Shown in pieces: positions 39,323-51,325 of a stretch of DNA of 64,000 bases. Location of the stretch: assembly GCA_030867875.1 (NCBI GenBank), contig JAOWCC010000286.1:248001-312000 (forward strand). Reading direction: 5' to 3'. The stretch is from Actinernus sp. WN-2022. Lineage: Eukaryota > Cnidaria > Anthozoa > Actiniaria > Actinernidae. Within the stretch, counting starts at the first letter, position 1; each line of letters begins with the position of its first letter. The notes below the pieces were generated by a model, which saw only the letters and a program-made list of their open reading frames with translations, did no database searches and had not been told where the DNA came from. Both the position numbers and the translations under genes were made by a program.

Positions 39323-40425
39323 TACACCGCAATACATTAGGATAGACGAGATTATTCGCATGGTAGCCAAACATGGTCAAGGTGCTCTTGTGGCTAAATT
39401 CGATGTAGAGGCAGCCTATCGCAATATTCCAGTCCACCCAGAAGATCGTTTTCTTCTAGGTCTAAAATGGCGTGGTCAATTTTTCGTTAACTTAATTCTC
39501 CCCTTCAGGTTGTGCTCGGCCCCATTTATTTTCGACTCAGTGGCAACCATGGTTGAATGGATTCTTGTCAACAATTTCATGGTATTGGACTTAGTTCATT
39601 ACCTTGATGAAGGTCCTTCTACGTCTCTGGCAGTACTTGGCATCCAACTTGATTCTGTTAATCAGACAGCTCCCCTCCCGTCTGACAAATTAATTGCTCT
39701 GCAGGCACTAATCGAGTCATGGGTTGTGAGGCGCTGGTGCAATAGGCAGCAGTTGGAATCCTTGATTGGCCATCTTCATCATGCAGCAAAAAATGGTATG
39801 GCCTGGTCGGACCTTCATTAGACGCATGATTGATCTTCTTAAGTGCTTCCGCAGGGGAGATCATCCCATTCGCCTGAATAAGGAGTTCCAATTAGATCTT
39901 CAGTGGTGGCGCCAGTTTTTATGAGTGGCACGGGGTGAACTTTTGGCTGTTTCCAGGAATGGTCCTCAAGTCTTGGAAGTAACGTCAGATGCTACAGGGG
40001 CAATTGAGTTTGGGGCCTTCTATGGTGATCAATGGTTTTATGGTTCTTGGTCAAATAGTCAAAAGCCCTTGTCAATCGCTTACAAGGAGCTATTCCCAGT
40101 GGTTATTGCTGCACGAGTTTGGGGGGCAGGCTGGTCTAAGAAGCATGTCTTTGTTCTGGTCGGACAATGAGGCAGTGGTCGCCATTTTAAACGTCAGGAC
40201 TTCTAAGGTTCCAAGCATTATACATCTCGTACAGCATTTACTTATGTCAGCAGCCCGATCCAACTTCACCTTTGCTGCCCAACATATTCCAGGTGTTAAT
40301 AATTATATTGCTGATGCTCCCTCTCGCTTCAATTGGCAGGAATTCAGGCGCTTGGCCCCCAGGGCACACTCATCTCCTGTTGTAATCCCTCAATGGCTCC
40401 TGAACGACTTGACCTCTCCTCTCTA
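39323..40425 (+). mobile_element. DIRS-type retrotransposon fragment (RT and RNase H), degraded
   Basis: RT part: GALVAKFDVEAAYRNIPVHP, then LRLCSAPFIF-like and a palm motif YLDE at about 39600-39612, directly joined to GPSTSLAVLG. The stretch normally separating these is missing, so an internal deletion is inferred. RNase H-like part: EVTSDATGAIEFGAFYGD, SIAYKELFPVVIAARVWG, a second frame with WSDNEAVVAIL, HIPGVNNYIADAPSRF and WQEFRRLAPRAH. Several frame changes occur (near 39800, 39925 and 40165). No tyrosine recombinase follows. Confidence 0.65.
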
Positions 40426-40430
40426 GAGCA

Positions 40431-40490
40431 TCATCATCATCATTTTTCATCACCATCATCATCATCATCATCATATTTTTTTTAACCACC
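40431..40490. repeat. (CAT)n microsatellite and T-run
   Basis: CATCATCAT tracts at 40431-40475 followed by eight T. They mark the broken 3' edge of the DIRS fragment. Confidence 0.8.
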
Positions 40491-40599
40491 ACCAAATTAG
40501 TAACTTGCGTACACAGAACAGCAACAGCAGACTCAACAAAAAGAAAAAGAAGCAAGCTATCTAGACTAAACACACACAAGGTTACACATTTAAAGAATG

Positions 40600-41004
40600 G
40601 GTGGAAGACAACCTAAATGGAAGCATGGGCTTATAGCTTTAGTTGTCTTTTTAAAGATGGACACGAGCTCAAGTTAAATTATTAATTAAATTCATCAAGA
40701 TCAAGTAAGGATACCAGTGACTGAATAGGATGGTAAGATTGAGACAAATTAAGGTTGAAAAAGGAGAAGAGAGTATAGGAATTAAGTTAATGAGGGTTTG
40801 TTTGATTAAGTAAATAGATTTTCAGATTATATTTGAAACTATTTAGAGATGTATGACTTTTCCGCTCATTAGGGAGGGAATTCCAGAGTTTAGGTCCTGT
40901 ATAGGCAATTGAAAATTGTATAAAATATGTATGCATGTCTTTTGAGCTTATAGGAAAACGCAGATCAACTGTAACGACCCCAGTGGAGCTAGTTAAAGGT
41001 AGCT
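40600..41004 (-). mobile_element. LINE 3' fragment, minus strand
   Basis: Minus-strand frame 41065-40787 encodes FIQFSIAYTGPKLWNSLPNE and SLNSFKYNLKIYLL, the usual C-terminal end of a LINE ORF2. The A/T-rich 3' part extends towards 40600. It lies directly upstream of the first exon of the next gene. Confidence 0.6.
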
Positions 41005-43754
41005 GCTGCAGGGAAGAATGCTTAAAAAAGTTTAAACTGCAACAAATAGAAAGTGGCCGGAACAACTTCTTTCAGCATTACGCCAGCTACGAATTGCAGA
41101 GGGGAATGATTTTGAACTGGTTTGATACCAACCAGCCCGAAGATGGTCAGTTTACCTACATCATAAGCGGAGTAAGCGTTTGTTGGTCTGCATGGACTCA
41201 AACACTGGGAATAACAAAGTGGCGGTTCATGATGCTCAAATCTGAATATCTTCGGGGTAGACGAAGCGCCGAACACGGGTCATTCGGAAACATCTCCTAT
41301 TCAGATGTGACGGACAGGGTGCTGCGTTATCTGGAAAATTATTTCTCGAAAAATTGCGACTATATGCCTAACACTACAAATTCGCACCTCTCGTCAACTA
41401 CAACTAAAAATGATGTCTACGTCGAAATGAAAGCAGTCTTTGAAGAAGAGGGTGTGTCCAATTGTGCAGAGGCAACGTTTAGAATGATCTGGAATAAGCA
41501 CTTTGTCCACGTGAAAATTCCAAAGGTGAGAATCGTGTGCTTTTTTGGTATCAGCTTTTAATTATAATTGACCTGTACACGTTAGGCTAAGATAGTTCAT
41601 AATGTAGATGATAGACCAAAAGCTGAAATGGGTGAATCACATTGATTTGATATCGAAAAAAATTGCCTCTGCGATAAGTGCAATTAAACGCATAAGGGAC
41701 TTTGTCCCCTGCGAAATACTTCTTATGGTTTACAATGCTTTAGTTCAACCGCACTTTAATTATTGCAGTGTGCTATGGGGAAATCGTAACAAAGGCCTTT
41801 CTAAAAAGCTCCAAAAATTTCAAAACCGTGCCGCGCGCATAGTAACTTTTTCAAGTTACAATGCTAGCGCCAAAGAGTTATTTAGGTCTCTATAAAATTG
41901 GAAAAAGCTTGATCATCAACGTAAAGTAGACAAATCAATGTTGGTGTATAAAGCTTTGCATAATGAACCCCGGAGTATTTGAGCTCAAAATTTATTAATA
42001 GATCTGAAATAAAACATTATACTCTAAGAAATTCAGAAAATAAACTGGCAGTATGCTCCCGCACACTGACTATTACAAAAGAAGTTTTAGTTATAGCGGA
42101 GCGGTGTTGTGGAACAGTTTACCCCAAAACCTAAGAGAGGCATCGTCGCTGACAGACTTTTCAAATAATTTGCCATGACTTTCAGGGTGATATGTCATAA
42201 TAATGACACGCGATAAACACGGCGTCTTTGTAAAGGATTTTTAGTTTGTTTGATCAGGTAGTTTAGTTTCTAGTATTAGTAGTAGTATGGTATTCGCGTA
42301 TTATTAGTGTCATTAGAATTATTAGCATTAGATGGAAATCATTATGGCTATTTTATTCTTATCTTTTGATTTTATATTGTTATTATACATTACATTATTA
42401 TATATATCTAAACCTGAAGGACACACCGTGTTTAAATAAAGTTTTTTTTAAATAGCCACTTGCGTACGAATTTGAGCTCGATCAAAGCAAACGCAAGTGG
42501 GAGGCTAAAAGAAACGCAAGTCAAGAAATTATGCGAGTTCGTTTGGCCAGGGCTTAAAGGAGCAGTGTCACGATTCTGATTGGTTGTTATAGACAATCGC
42601 TATGTCACGCGCCGCTGCAAATTTCCCTTTCGATTGAAATAAATAAAATGCTTCTTTATAAAAATATAACATCAAACCTAACCATATAATACTGAAGTAT
42701 AGTTTTAAAGCAATTTCGGCTCAAGATATTGTGCAAATACGCCGATGCAAGCGGATTACTCACGGACTTCTACTTCTGTCACATCTTTTGATTTCTTGTC
42801 CGCCTGACACATTTTCAAAACTTTGGGCATGAATACTAATCGTGACACTGCTCCTTTAACTAAACAGTATGTGTTATAACCAAATTTCGTTTTTCAGGAA
42901 AATAGGTTTGGGAAATGCGATACATGTTCTACCATAAAAGATCAGCTACGATCTACGACAGATCGTCTAGAAAAGGCACGAGTCTACGAGGGGAAAAGAT
43001 TCCACGTAGCTTTTGTAAGGTAAGTCAGCTGATACAAGTAAAATCGTAACTCTACTTCGCTGATGACTCGTACGCAAAAGGTTGAGTTGCAAAGTAGAGC
43101 TGATCGAATTTTTTCGCGTAATGATCTTTAAACGGTTCGAGTAAACTGGGCTCTGGATTTCCATGAAAAGATTCCCCTCACATCTTAAGGCAATAATTTT
43201 GGTTTAACAAAAATCTGAGAGCTAACAAAGGATGAGACTACCGACTTGCTGATCTGCTGATCATTTACGTACTGTACATGTGTCTGATTGCAATAAGAGT
43301 TATCCAAACATTGGACATGAAGTTGAAACTCGTCAGTATGCGTGGCTGAAATCCCAATGAATCTTTCGATTTTATATGATTTTTTTGTGTTTTAAAAAGT
43401 GGTGGGTAGAATTAAGTGTTCTTGGAAGTAAAATCTTAATAATTATCGCGTGAGACTGAGTCGTTTGCACTAACACAAATTCATTTTATTGAAACTGCAG
43501 ACAAGAAAGGGCATCGTACATGGACAGGGCCTCAGAAGAACACCACCATCCACATAAGTATTTCTCTGCTGCTATAGACGGGATGGATCAGAATAAAACC
43601 GAACTGCCGTTCACTAGATGGAGGCATGGTTCCGTAGAGAAGGTTGAAGGTCCATGTTGTGGGAACGATAGTTCATGGACGGCATCCAATTTTGTTCTTG
43701 GATCAGCAGCAGCACCCGCACGATTCGAATATGACCATCAACATTATTATACAG
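41005..43754 (+). CDS. Multi-exon gene of unknown family (CxxC and IDGMDQ motifs)
   Basis: Three exons with consistent phases: 41005-41525 (phase 0 end), 42898-43019 and 43501-43754. Exon 1 encodes a helical part (EECLKKFKLQQIESGRNN, GVSVCWSAWTQTLG, HGSFGN). Exon 2 contains FGKCDTCSTIKDQL, a probable metal-binding C-x2-C. Exon 3 contains HKYFSAAIDGMDQNKTELPF, a conserved acidic block that recurs in an expanded cnidarian/invertebrate family I cannot name, possibly transposase-derived. No frame damage is visible in these exons, unlike the neighbours. The 5' end and later exons are not identified. The first intron (41526-42897) holds a LINE fragment. Confidence 0.45.
41590..42450 (+). mobile_element. 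5'-truncated LINE inside an intron
   Basis: Frame from 41608 encodes MIDQKLKWVNHIDLISKKIA, VYNALVQPHFNYCSVLWGN and KLQKFQNRAARIVTFSSYN, the RT thumb/C-terminal region of a LINE. A TAG at 41893 and further stops follow. The 3' end near 42420-42450 has TTTAAATAAAG and T/A-rich sequence. The palm domain is missing. Confidence 0.7.
42451..42897 (+). other. Remainder of the intron, no further feature
   Basis: Intronic sequence between the LINE and the exon at 42898, ending in a pyrimidine-rich acceptor (TTTTTCAG). Nothing else supported. Confidence 0.4.
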
Positions 43755-44480
43755 GTATGACTGAGCTCTTAATAGTTTTTACCCGCCGTTCATTTTTAGT
43801 CGTATACCAGTTGCGTAGAGTAAAGTAGTAGATGTACTGAGCTAGGCTTCAAATTAAAGCCAAGCTACAATCTAACAATATATAATGACATGATAATATT
43901 CAAATCTTTCTTTAATATTGCATTTTATACATTATGGGTGCACAGGGAGTTATTTCCTAAGGTTTTCTACTAACAGTTGGACTACACATATAAAGAAAAT
44001 AAAAACCAGTATGTGTTTGCCTTTCTGGCGTATTTGGTGGAAACTGAAGTATTTTATGGTGCGTTCCCTTTTTTTAGCCATCTTCACTACTTAACACACA
44101 CCCACAAGAAATATTTTCTTCAGAGCTACCTTGAATTTCAAGGTGGAAAACAAATAAGCGTCAACTACGTTAATAGGTGAATGAAGAAAAATGTTTCGAA
44201 AACTGATCAAACGCCAAATATACCATTAGAAACAAAAGGAACGGCGAAATGTGGGATACGATCATCATTATTAGGCATTGAATCATTATTAGGCACACCT
44301 TCATCATTATTAGGCATTGAATCATTATTAGGCATCCCAACCTCATACCCAGGCGTCTTAGCGCGCCTAATCCAAGATGGCGTCGTTTCTTCGTGGTCAG
44401 CAGTCTCCCATTTCGCGCCATTTTCACTTGTCTAACCAATCAGAGCGCTCTTGTACCTGTAATCTGTTGCTAGTATAATC
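43755..44480. other. Intergenic, with a short tandem repeat at 44256-44338
   Basis: The unit ATCATTATTAGGCA(T/C) is repeated four times with a longer period of about 35 bp. It lies 140 bp upstream of the HECT-family gene. No further gene seen. Confidence 0.5.
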
Positions 44481-47400
44481 ATGGCGTCGAAGAACAAACT
44501 ACGAGATCTGTTGTCGGAAGCTTTGAAAGCCATGGAGAACATGGATGATAAAGCAAGCTCCACGACACCCACTCCATCCGTTAGTAGCCACACTAGCTTT
44601 AGAGTTAGAAGTACTGAGCTGGAAAACCTTTTTCCACACATCTATGGCTTGGAACGGAGATCGAGGAGAACTACACCAAGTCCAAGTCTCGAAGCCAGGA
44701 CCAGGAATCGATCTGCATCAAAGAAGGCTAAAAAGGAGAAGACCATAACCAGGAAATTTGTTTGTTTAGGAGATAAAGACCAAGATCATATTCCACCGGT
44801 GCAGCAAAAGCGAGAGCTCTTCTTAAGGGATCTCGGGGAGAAAAAGATTACTCTCCCTGTCAATGGGGCAAACACAGATTTGCACGCGGCACTTGTCGAG
44901 GCATACCCAAGGCTGTCGTTGGCTGGAGGCTTTGAGCTAATGTACGCAGAACCAGGGAAGAAAACGTTGACAGTCATTCCTACAGGTCCCAATGGAAACA
45001 CTGTTGATTATATATCACAATTTATTGGTCAAGGAAGAGTGTATGTACGACCCATTCAGCAGAGTATATTTGATCTTGCTGGAAATGTAAAAGCAGCTCG
45101 GGATGGGGAGAGCGCCATACCAGTTCTGGAAGAGTTGTTCAATTCCTGTATGGAATTCTTACCAATGGACCAACTGAGGGAGCACACTATGGTAATTAAG
45201 TATTCCGTTGTAATTATGAAAGAACAACACCTGTAGTTAGAAATAGTTTTCTAAGCCCATCGGTGAAGCCCAGATACTTCGTTAGGTTTACTCCAAAAGT
45301 GTAGATATATCTTTTAATTTAGTTCAGTCTTCCTTTCTCGATACATTTGCTGTGTATTGCCAGGGGCCTGATAATGCACATAAGTCAAAGTAAACCCCCA
45401 CCCCAGGGGAATGGTGGGAAATTTTAAAATTTGCAGTAACAAATAGTAAAAAGTGGGGAAATGTTGATGGCAAAAGGCAGAAAAAACCCAACCCCTGTGG
45501 ATTCAACAACTTACACTATAACAATACTTTTATTAAAATAGACAATAAACATTTTAAGGCAGAAAAAACGTGTCAAATACGTGATTTATCCCCAGCCCTG
45601 AGGCAGTCCACTTTGATAATTGTGATTATAACCCTAAGGGTTCACTAGTGCATAAGGCCCATACATGTAGGAAAAATATTGTATTGTATTGACAGGCAGA
45701 TTAGGTGTGGAAAATTGAGTATGTTTAATTTAGTACTATTTGGCCTTTGGGGTAAATTTATGATAATTCATACAGGTTATCAATCTGGATTGGGAGGGGT
45801 GGGGAGGCAGGGGTAGACTATTGCTCAAGTACTTATACTTGTGTTATCTGTACACTTGCTAAATTGGACAGAATTTATTTTGATTTACTTTTTGATTTTG
45901 ATTTACTTTTTGTACTAAATAAACTTTGTTGTGTGTGTGTTTATTCATTTTTAAGGAAAGAACAACTTTTCAGACTTAAGCTTTAACTTCTTTATTGCTA
46001 TAAAAATCAGAGTGAGGGAGTCTATAGTTCAGTGCTGATTTTTAAAATTTCAATTAAGTTGAAAATATTGAAGTTGAAAGTGGTGAATCTCATTTACCAG
46101 CTTTACTTTGTCAACAAAATTGTAGAGGTTTGTCTAGAAAAATTCAGAAAAGTCCAGATGAAAAAAAGTGCAGTATTCCCAAGTGCATTAAATGGCTTTT
46201 CTGTTATGTTTGCACTCACTGGGGTGGATCCAGGATTCTCTGAGAGGGTTTAATAGAGCATTGGCAAGTTATTTGTTTTCTTTAAACGGAGTGAGAGAAA
46301 GGGGGATTCAATTGAACTCCCCTGGATTTGCCACAGACTCATTAGCAAATATCAGTGGACATTTAACATTGAATGTGATCTGGCCTATTACCCTGCTGCT
46401 GTTAATTATAGATCAGGCTAGGCATTTTAAAAGGCTACTGTATATGTATATCAAGTTGTCTTCTCTCTTTCTGAACTGTCAGAGTAGCTTAAGCAAGGGG
46501 TTTGATTTTTAAGCAGACTGGGTTTGGTAAGTGGCACATGCTATATATCAAATTGTCTAAACCAGGTCTTTATGTTTTCTATAATTTTTGTTCATAAAAT
46601 TCAGGTTTGTGTGAAGAAAGGAGATACCAACCAGGTTTCTGCTCCTGAGTGCTGCATCTGCCTTGATAATATAATTACAACCAGTGCTGCAACTCCATGC
46701 AATTGTGAGGATGTCTTTCATGAAGAGTGCATCAAGGAGTGGCTTAGAAATGCTGATGGGTCGAGTGCAAAATGTCCTACTTGTGAGATATTGTTCTCTG
46801 AAGTAGTGGGTGTCTTAATTAACAGTACCCAAACAGAAGATATGCCTTCATCATTAAAATCTGAATCAACAGTTCAGCCATCACAAGTTGAATTATCTGC
46901 CCTAGTAGTTTTGACTACATGTATGTTCATGAACAAAATGGAAACATACTGAATGTTTGTAGTTCAGATGACTCAGACAATGAAGACTCAGATGTCATTG
47001 AAATCTCTGGAAGTGATGTGGTGGAACAACCTCAACCTGAAACAACACTTACTGAAGATCTTGGAAAGCTGTGCAATGAGAAGCTAAAGCCATCAGAAGA
47101 AGTATCTTATTTCAGGTTTAAGGTCCGGAGAAATACTGTCTGGCAAGATGTCAAACTTAAACTAAAGAGGCGGAAAGACATTTCAAAAATGGCTTTGTAA
47201 AAGTTCAATTTGTTGGTGAGGCAGCAGTAGATGAAGGGGGACCCAAAAGGGAACTCTTTTGTTTACTCCACAAAGAAGGTTTTTCTTCACATCTTTTTGT
47301 TGTGGAGGAAGGTAAAGCTTTTGCTCACAATTTAGTAGCTGTAGCAGGAAATGAATACTACATGTATGGATTGTGTTGTGCTTTAGCTATTATCAATGGA

Positions 47401-47691
47401 GCAGTGGGCCCACAATTTTTATGTGTACCAGTTGTTGGCTACATCTTAAATGGAAATTTAAAGAATGTGGATTGCTCCATTGAAAATGTCCCTGACAAGG
47501 CAATAAGATCTAAGCTGCAGCAGTTGGTTAGCATCAGTGATGCAAAGGCATTTGAGAACCAGGTGATAACCTGTTTTAGCCATGCAGATCGTGTGAGAAG
47601 TTTAGAAGACTGGGAGGACGAGGAAAAGTATGCGGAAGGCGAGAATATCAGACGAACAACAAAAGGCGACAGGCTATCATGTGCTGACTGA
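44481..47691 (+). pseudogene. RING-HECT ubiquitin ligase-like gene, two exons, frame-damaged and C-truncated
   Basis: Exon 1 (44481-45191, phase 0) encodes a Ser-rich N-terminus and a ubiquitin-like module (KFVCLGDKDQDHIPP, LRDLGEKKITLP, GGFELMYAEPG, VRPIQQSIFDLAG). Exon 2 from 46605 encodes a RING-H2-type finger (CCICL, then PCNCEDVFHEECIKEWL, then CPTC), an acidic Ser-rich stretch and the start of a HECT domain (VQFVGEAAVDEGGPKRELF, GGP-type loop, YMYGLCCALAIINGAVGPQF). Two frame changes occur, near 46910 and near 47190. The HECT catalytic Cys lobe is not present before the stop at 47691. A RING followed by HECT in one chain is unusual outside expanded invertebrate families. Confidence 0.6.
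45192..46604 (+). other. Intron of the RING-HECT-like gene
   Basis: GT at 45192 to AG at 46604, AT-rich, with a GT-rich simple tract near 45930. The short frames at 46032-46512 lie in it and have no domain support. Confidence 0.5.
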
Positions 47692-48394
47692 ATTCTTCAT
47701 AATGCACTTTTTTGCATTAGTATAGCCTGAAATTTATATTTGTTCGAAACAGTCAGAATTCCGCACACATTTTGTATCTAGTTGTTACATGCTGATTGAC
47801 CGTCTTGTAGGCTTATCAGGACATTGCATGAAGGTAACCACGACTAACTTGAATACTGCTTACCTGTTGCGTAAGCGTTGTCCAGTAATAAATGTGTTTA
47901 TTTTTGTATTCATTTATCCATAGAAATAGAGCGGATTTCAATTGAGTGTCGGAAGTGTTTTGGTTTTGCGTTTACTAAGCTCTCCTATTGGCTGAGAAAG
48001 TAAACCAACCAATCAGCAAATTGGTTTTGGTTTTGCTTTGGTTTGTCATTCGCTCACAGGGAAGCCATTTATGAGTTACTTGTGATTACTCGCTCCTATG
48101 ATTGGCTGGCTGTGGGTAATTTGCGTTTGGTTTCACTACACTCACCTGAAAACCGCTCTATAACAACGGTAACACATAACTGCTCTCGAAACCATTCCCA
48201 AATTTATAATGATATTACAAAGTTTTGTTTTCAATAAAGTACGTGTTAGAAATGAGTGAGCTCATTTCTTGAAGCTCACTTGTCCCGCAAAAAATGGATA
48301 AATTAATACTCGATGATGAAACAGCTCTATCCGTTACTTACTTTTGTAAAGTGTGGTAAGTAAGCATACTTGAAACTGAATCTACAGTGAAATC
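47692..48394. other. Intergenic; repeated TTGGTTTTG motifs
   Basis: TTTTGGTTTTGC and CCAATCAGCAAATTGG-like repeats at 47955-48050 alternate with CCTATTGGCTG/ATTGGCTGG elements (CCAAT-box-like on the minus strand). They may be promoter sequence, but no assignment is possible. Confidence 0.3.
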
Positions 48395-48402
48395 GAACAG
48401 AG

Positions 48403-49591
48403 TTGGAAGTTACTAACAATACCATGACATACATTCCAAGTGATCAGATCATGATGGATCCAGTTGTCCTCAAATGCGGACATTCCTTTTGTAGGCTCTG
48501 CATAGAGAAAATCAGGAAAAGTATAAATAAGCACTACCCGGAGTGTCGCGAAGGTAATTTACAGGACATATGCACTACCAATTATGCCCTGAAAAAGCTG
48601 ATCGCGATGCTGAGTGCCCAATGTAGACTCTGTAAGGTGTCGGGCGAATTAGGGAATTTAATATACCACCAGTGCTGCAGCGTTACCATGAAGAGGCAAG
48701 AAAAAGAAGAACAGGAGAAATCGTGTGCGCAGCGGAAGTTAGCGTGCAACAGCTGTGGTTTCAGTGTCGCCATGGCAAGCATGGATTCACATCTCAACGA
48801 GCTCTGTCCGCATGGCTCGTGGCATGTCCATTAAAATGTGACTTAACCCCGAATACATGTAGGTCAGCATAATTTCCAGTGTTTAATATAGCGTACGCTC
48901 AGCCAAATACAAAGTATTTCTATTTTCTACTTATGAATAATGATAACAACGTTTGGAGGGAGCCACACAGCTGACAGCATCGTTTATTACAAGTTATTGC
49001 ACTTGTATACATGTACGTACTCAGAAAAGTTATTTACAGTACTATTAACTCAAACTATAAGAGAGCGAGCTACAATATGTCAAGAAAAAACAATAAAGCC
49101 GCTGCTGAAATACGACTTTAAGTGGTATGAACGTGTGAAGGAGTGGTATTTATAGAACGCCTAATTGATCCCAAAGGGATAATGCAAAAGCCTGTATTCA
49201 ACATGTAACAAAGATTTTACAATATTTTATTTTACAGGAATGAAGTAGATTTGCACGTCAGCCAATGCGACAAGCGAATGAAAAAGTGCTCCATTCCTGG
49301 ATGATCTGTCCCCGCAAAGGTGCTAAAGGAACGGCTCCAAGCGAGATTGTCGTACAACGGCTTACAGCAGAGCCTGACAATAAGCAGACGTGTCGACCGG
49401 TACAACCGCGAGAATTTGTCGAGTTTTCCAACGATGATTTAACGCTAGAAAACCTTAAGATTGTCTGTGCGGAACACTGGCTATCCGGCACACTCGTGCG
49501 ATGTGCTGGTGTCAAACAAGGGGCCGTTGTGTACAAACATAAACCAGATTCCTCACCGCAAAGACAAGGTAATGGCAACTGCGTCAAATAG
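48403..49591 (+). pseudogene. RING/TRAF-type zinc-finger gene, frame-damaged
   Basis: Exon 1 (48403 to about 48870) encodes a RING-like part (MMDPVVLKCGHSFCRLCIEK, ECREG) and a TRAF-type finger (ACNSCGFSVAMASMDSHLNELC) which continues in another frame (LVACPLKCDLTPNTCR) after a shift near 48808. Exon 2 from 49238 gives HVSQCDKRMKKCSIPG, again TRAF-like, then changes frame to a region with NDDLTLENLKIVCAEHWL. The layout suggests a TRAF-like E3 ligase gene of a cnidarian-expanded type. The first RING Cys pair would come from an unseen upstream exon. Confidence 0.45.
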
Positions 49592-50310
49592 ATTTGATCG
49601 GTATAATATACATTAATAGAGAAGATCCTAACAAAAATAAAGAAAATGTCTTTACTTTAAAAACGGAACTGCCAGCGTAGTCTCGACAAATGTAAGTTAC
49701 TCCGGAGCCACGAAATTTTGACTGGAATCGGCCATAGGGTTGGAATCCGGAATCACCCAAAATTACATTTTGGAAACCGGAATCCAGGCTAATTACTATT
49801 GTCATCACAGTTACCTAAATCTCAATATGCGTAGGAATAGTTATGAGGGCAATTTACAGTAGTTTATGTTCTCTTTCATGACATGAACCCCTCTCTGCCC
49901 TCAACATATAATGGCCCTGTCAATTCCAAGCGCACTCATACCCCTCCCCCGGGCATTTGTCTGGCATTTTACAACTTTGTCTCCCTCAGGGTGGGGCATT
50001 TTCTGTAACAGGTCAGCCCCGGGTTGGGCATTGTCAAAGGTAATGTTATCTTTTGGATTTTAAAAGACGTGCATGCCTCATTGTTTATTTCAAATTTCCT
50101 GATTGCTCCCAATATAAAACAAATTCAACCAAGGATCAAAGGTACGGGGTTTTCAGATGGTAATTATAGGAAATGTGATATTGGTTAAAATATTAGAGAT
50201 ATGATATGGAATGCCCACCATCGAAATGAGAATACAGTTTCTTTAATTATTGTTTTTATACTCTTTTTCGTGGAACATGGGATCTAATAGTATTTCATTG
50301 GGTCTTTTGT
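49592..50310. other. Probable intron or intergenic stretch
   Basis: No supported coding frame. It includes a short repeat of CGGAATCC-type motifs at 49700-49800 (GGAATCGGCC, GGAATCCGGAATC, GGAATCCAGG). Confidence 0.35.
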
Positions 50311-50887
50311 TAGGTATACCTTGCTAGATTTGTGGCCAAGTTAGAACAAATAGAAGATGAGCAATACACAAGTTTGCCAATGTCAGCTGGTAGTGATAAT
50401 GGGGTACACCATAAGCCTGCCAAGTGTGCAAAGTTCACAAGTGAACCTGCTGCGCCAACAAAAGCATCAGAGGTTCCCACAAAGCTACCCAGCTTCGGTG
50501 TCTATTGAGCAACTTCTCAATGCAGGAAAATTTGTTAAGCCAGCCTCTAGAACAAAGACAGTATTGAAGTTGGAGTCATTTCACTTACTCAACAAAGAGT
50601 GGAAAACAGAAAAGTGTCTAACTCTCTATGTTGATGATGACAAATTTGCATTCGGATCATATTCCGCGATGCATTCAAAAGAACACCGGAAAGTGGCAGC
50701 CAGTGTAAAAACAATGGGTGATAAAGAAATACAATGACAAGTCAAAGAACATCATTAGGAACACAGTAAAGACGACATCAAACAAGATGAGGCCTTCAAT
50801 GCTTTTCGTCAGGCGGAAGGCGTTTTTGGCCCTCGAACTTGAACGAAATTTATCGGATCTCGAGGCAGAATCATCTGATAAGTATAT
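50311..50887 (+). pseudogene. Coding remnant (SIEQLLNAGKF ... SKEHRKVAASVK), unknown
   Basis: Frame 50357-50737 encodes a Gln/Ser-rich part, then SIEQLLNAGKFVKPASRTK, FHLLNKEWKTEK and AMHSKEHRKVAASVK. A second frame continues with KKYNDKSKNIIRNTVKTTSN. A faint similarity to the N-lobe of alpha-kinase-like domains is possible but unproven. From 50628 on, the sequence is duplicated at 60113. Confidence 0.3.
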
Positions 50888-50888
50888 A

Positions 50889-51125
50889 CAGTTGAATCCC
50901 GATAACTCGAACCGTTGATAACTCGAACCGTCGGGAACTCGAAGCTCGCGCTAACTCGAACCAAAATTGATTTGCCCTGGATTTGCGTCATACATGTAAT
51001 GTAATTTTACCCTCCGTAACTCGAACCCTCGATAACTCGAACCTCCCGCTAACTCGAAGCAATTTTTGTTTCCCTTCAGGTCATTTTCTTTATAATTTTA
51101 CCCTCGAGAACTCGAACCTCGTTTA
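50889..51125 (+). repeat. Tigger/pogo-like terminal repeat region, copy 1
   Basis: TATA followed by CAGTTGAATCCCGATAACTC and many AACTCGAA repeats. The TA flank and CAGTTGAA start fit pogo/Tigger ends. No matching inverted end was found downstream, so the right terminus appears lost. Confidence 0.5.
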
Positions 51126-51325
51126 TCAAGGCGTAACGAGACAAAACGTACTTCAGAACATTGAATTTATTTTGAAGCAGCATGTATTCTTTATATTAAC
51201 TTCTCTAGTTTCTTGGTTTTACGTTACATAAAACGTGTCAGTTCAGTCCTGTGAGAATATTGTACGTGATAAGCGGTGACAGCAGGAATCAAAGGGAAAC
51301 AAAGGATCCATTCAACCAGCTTTCA

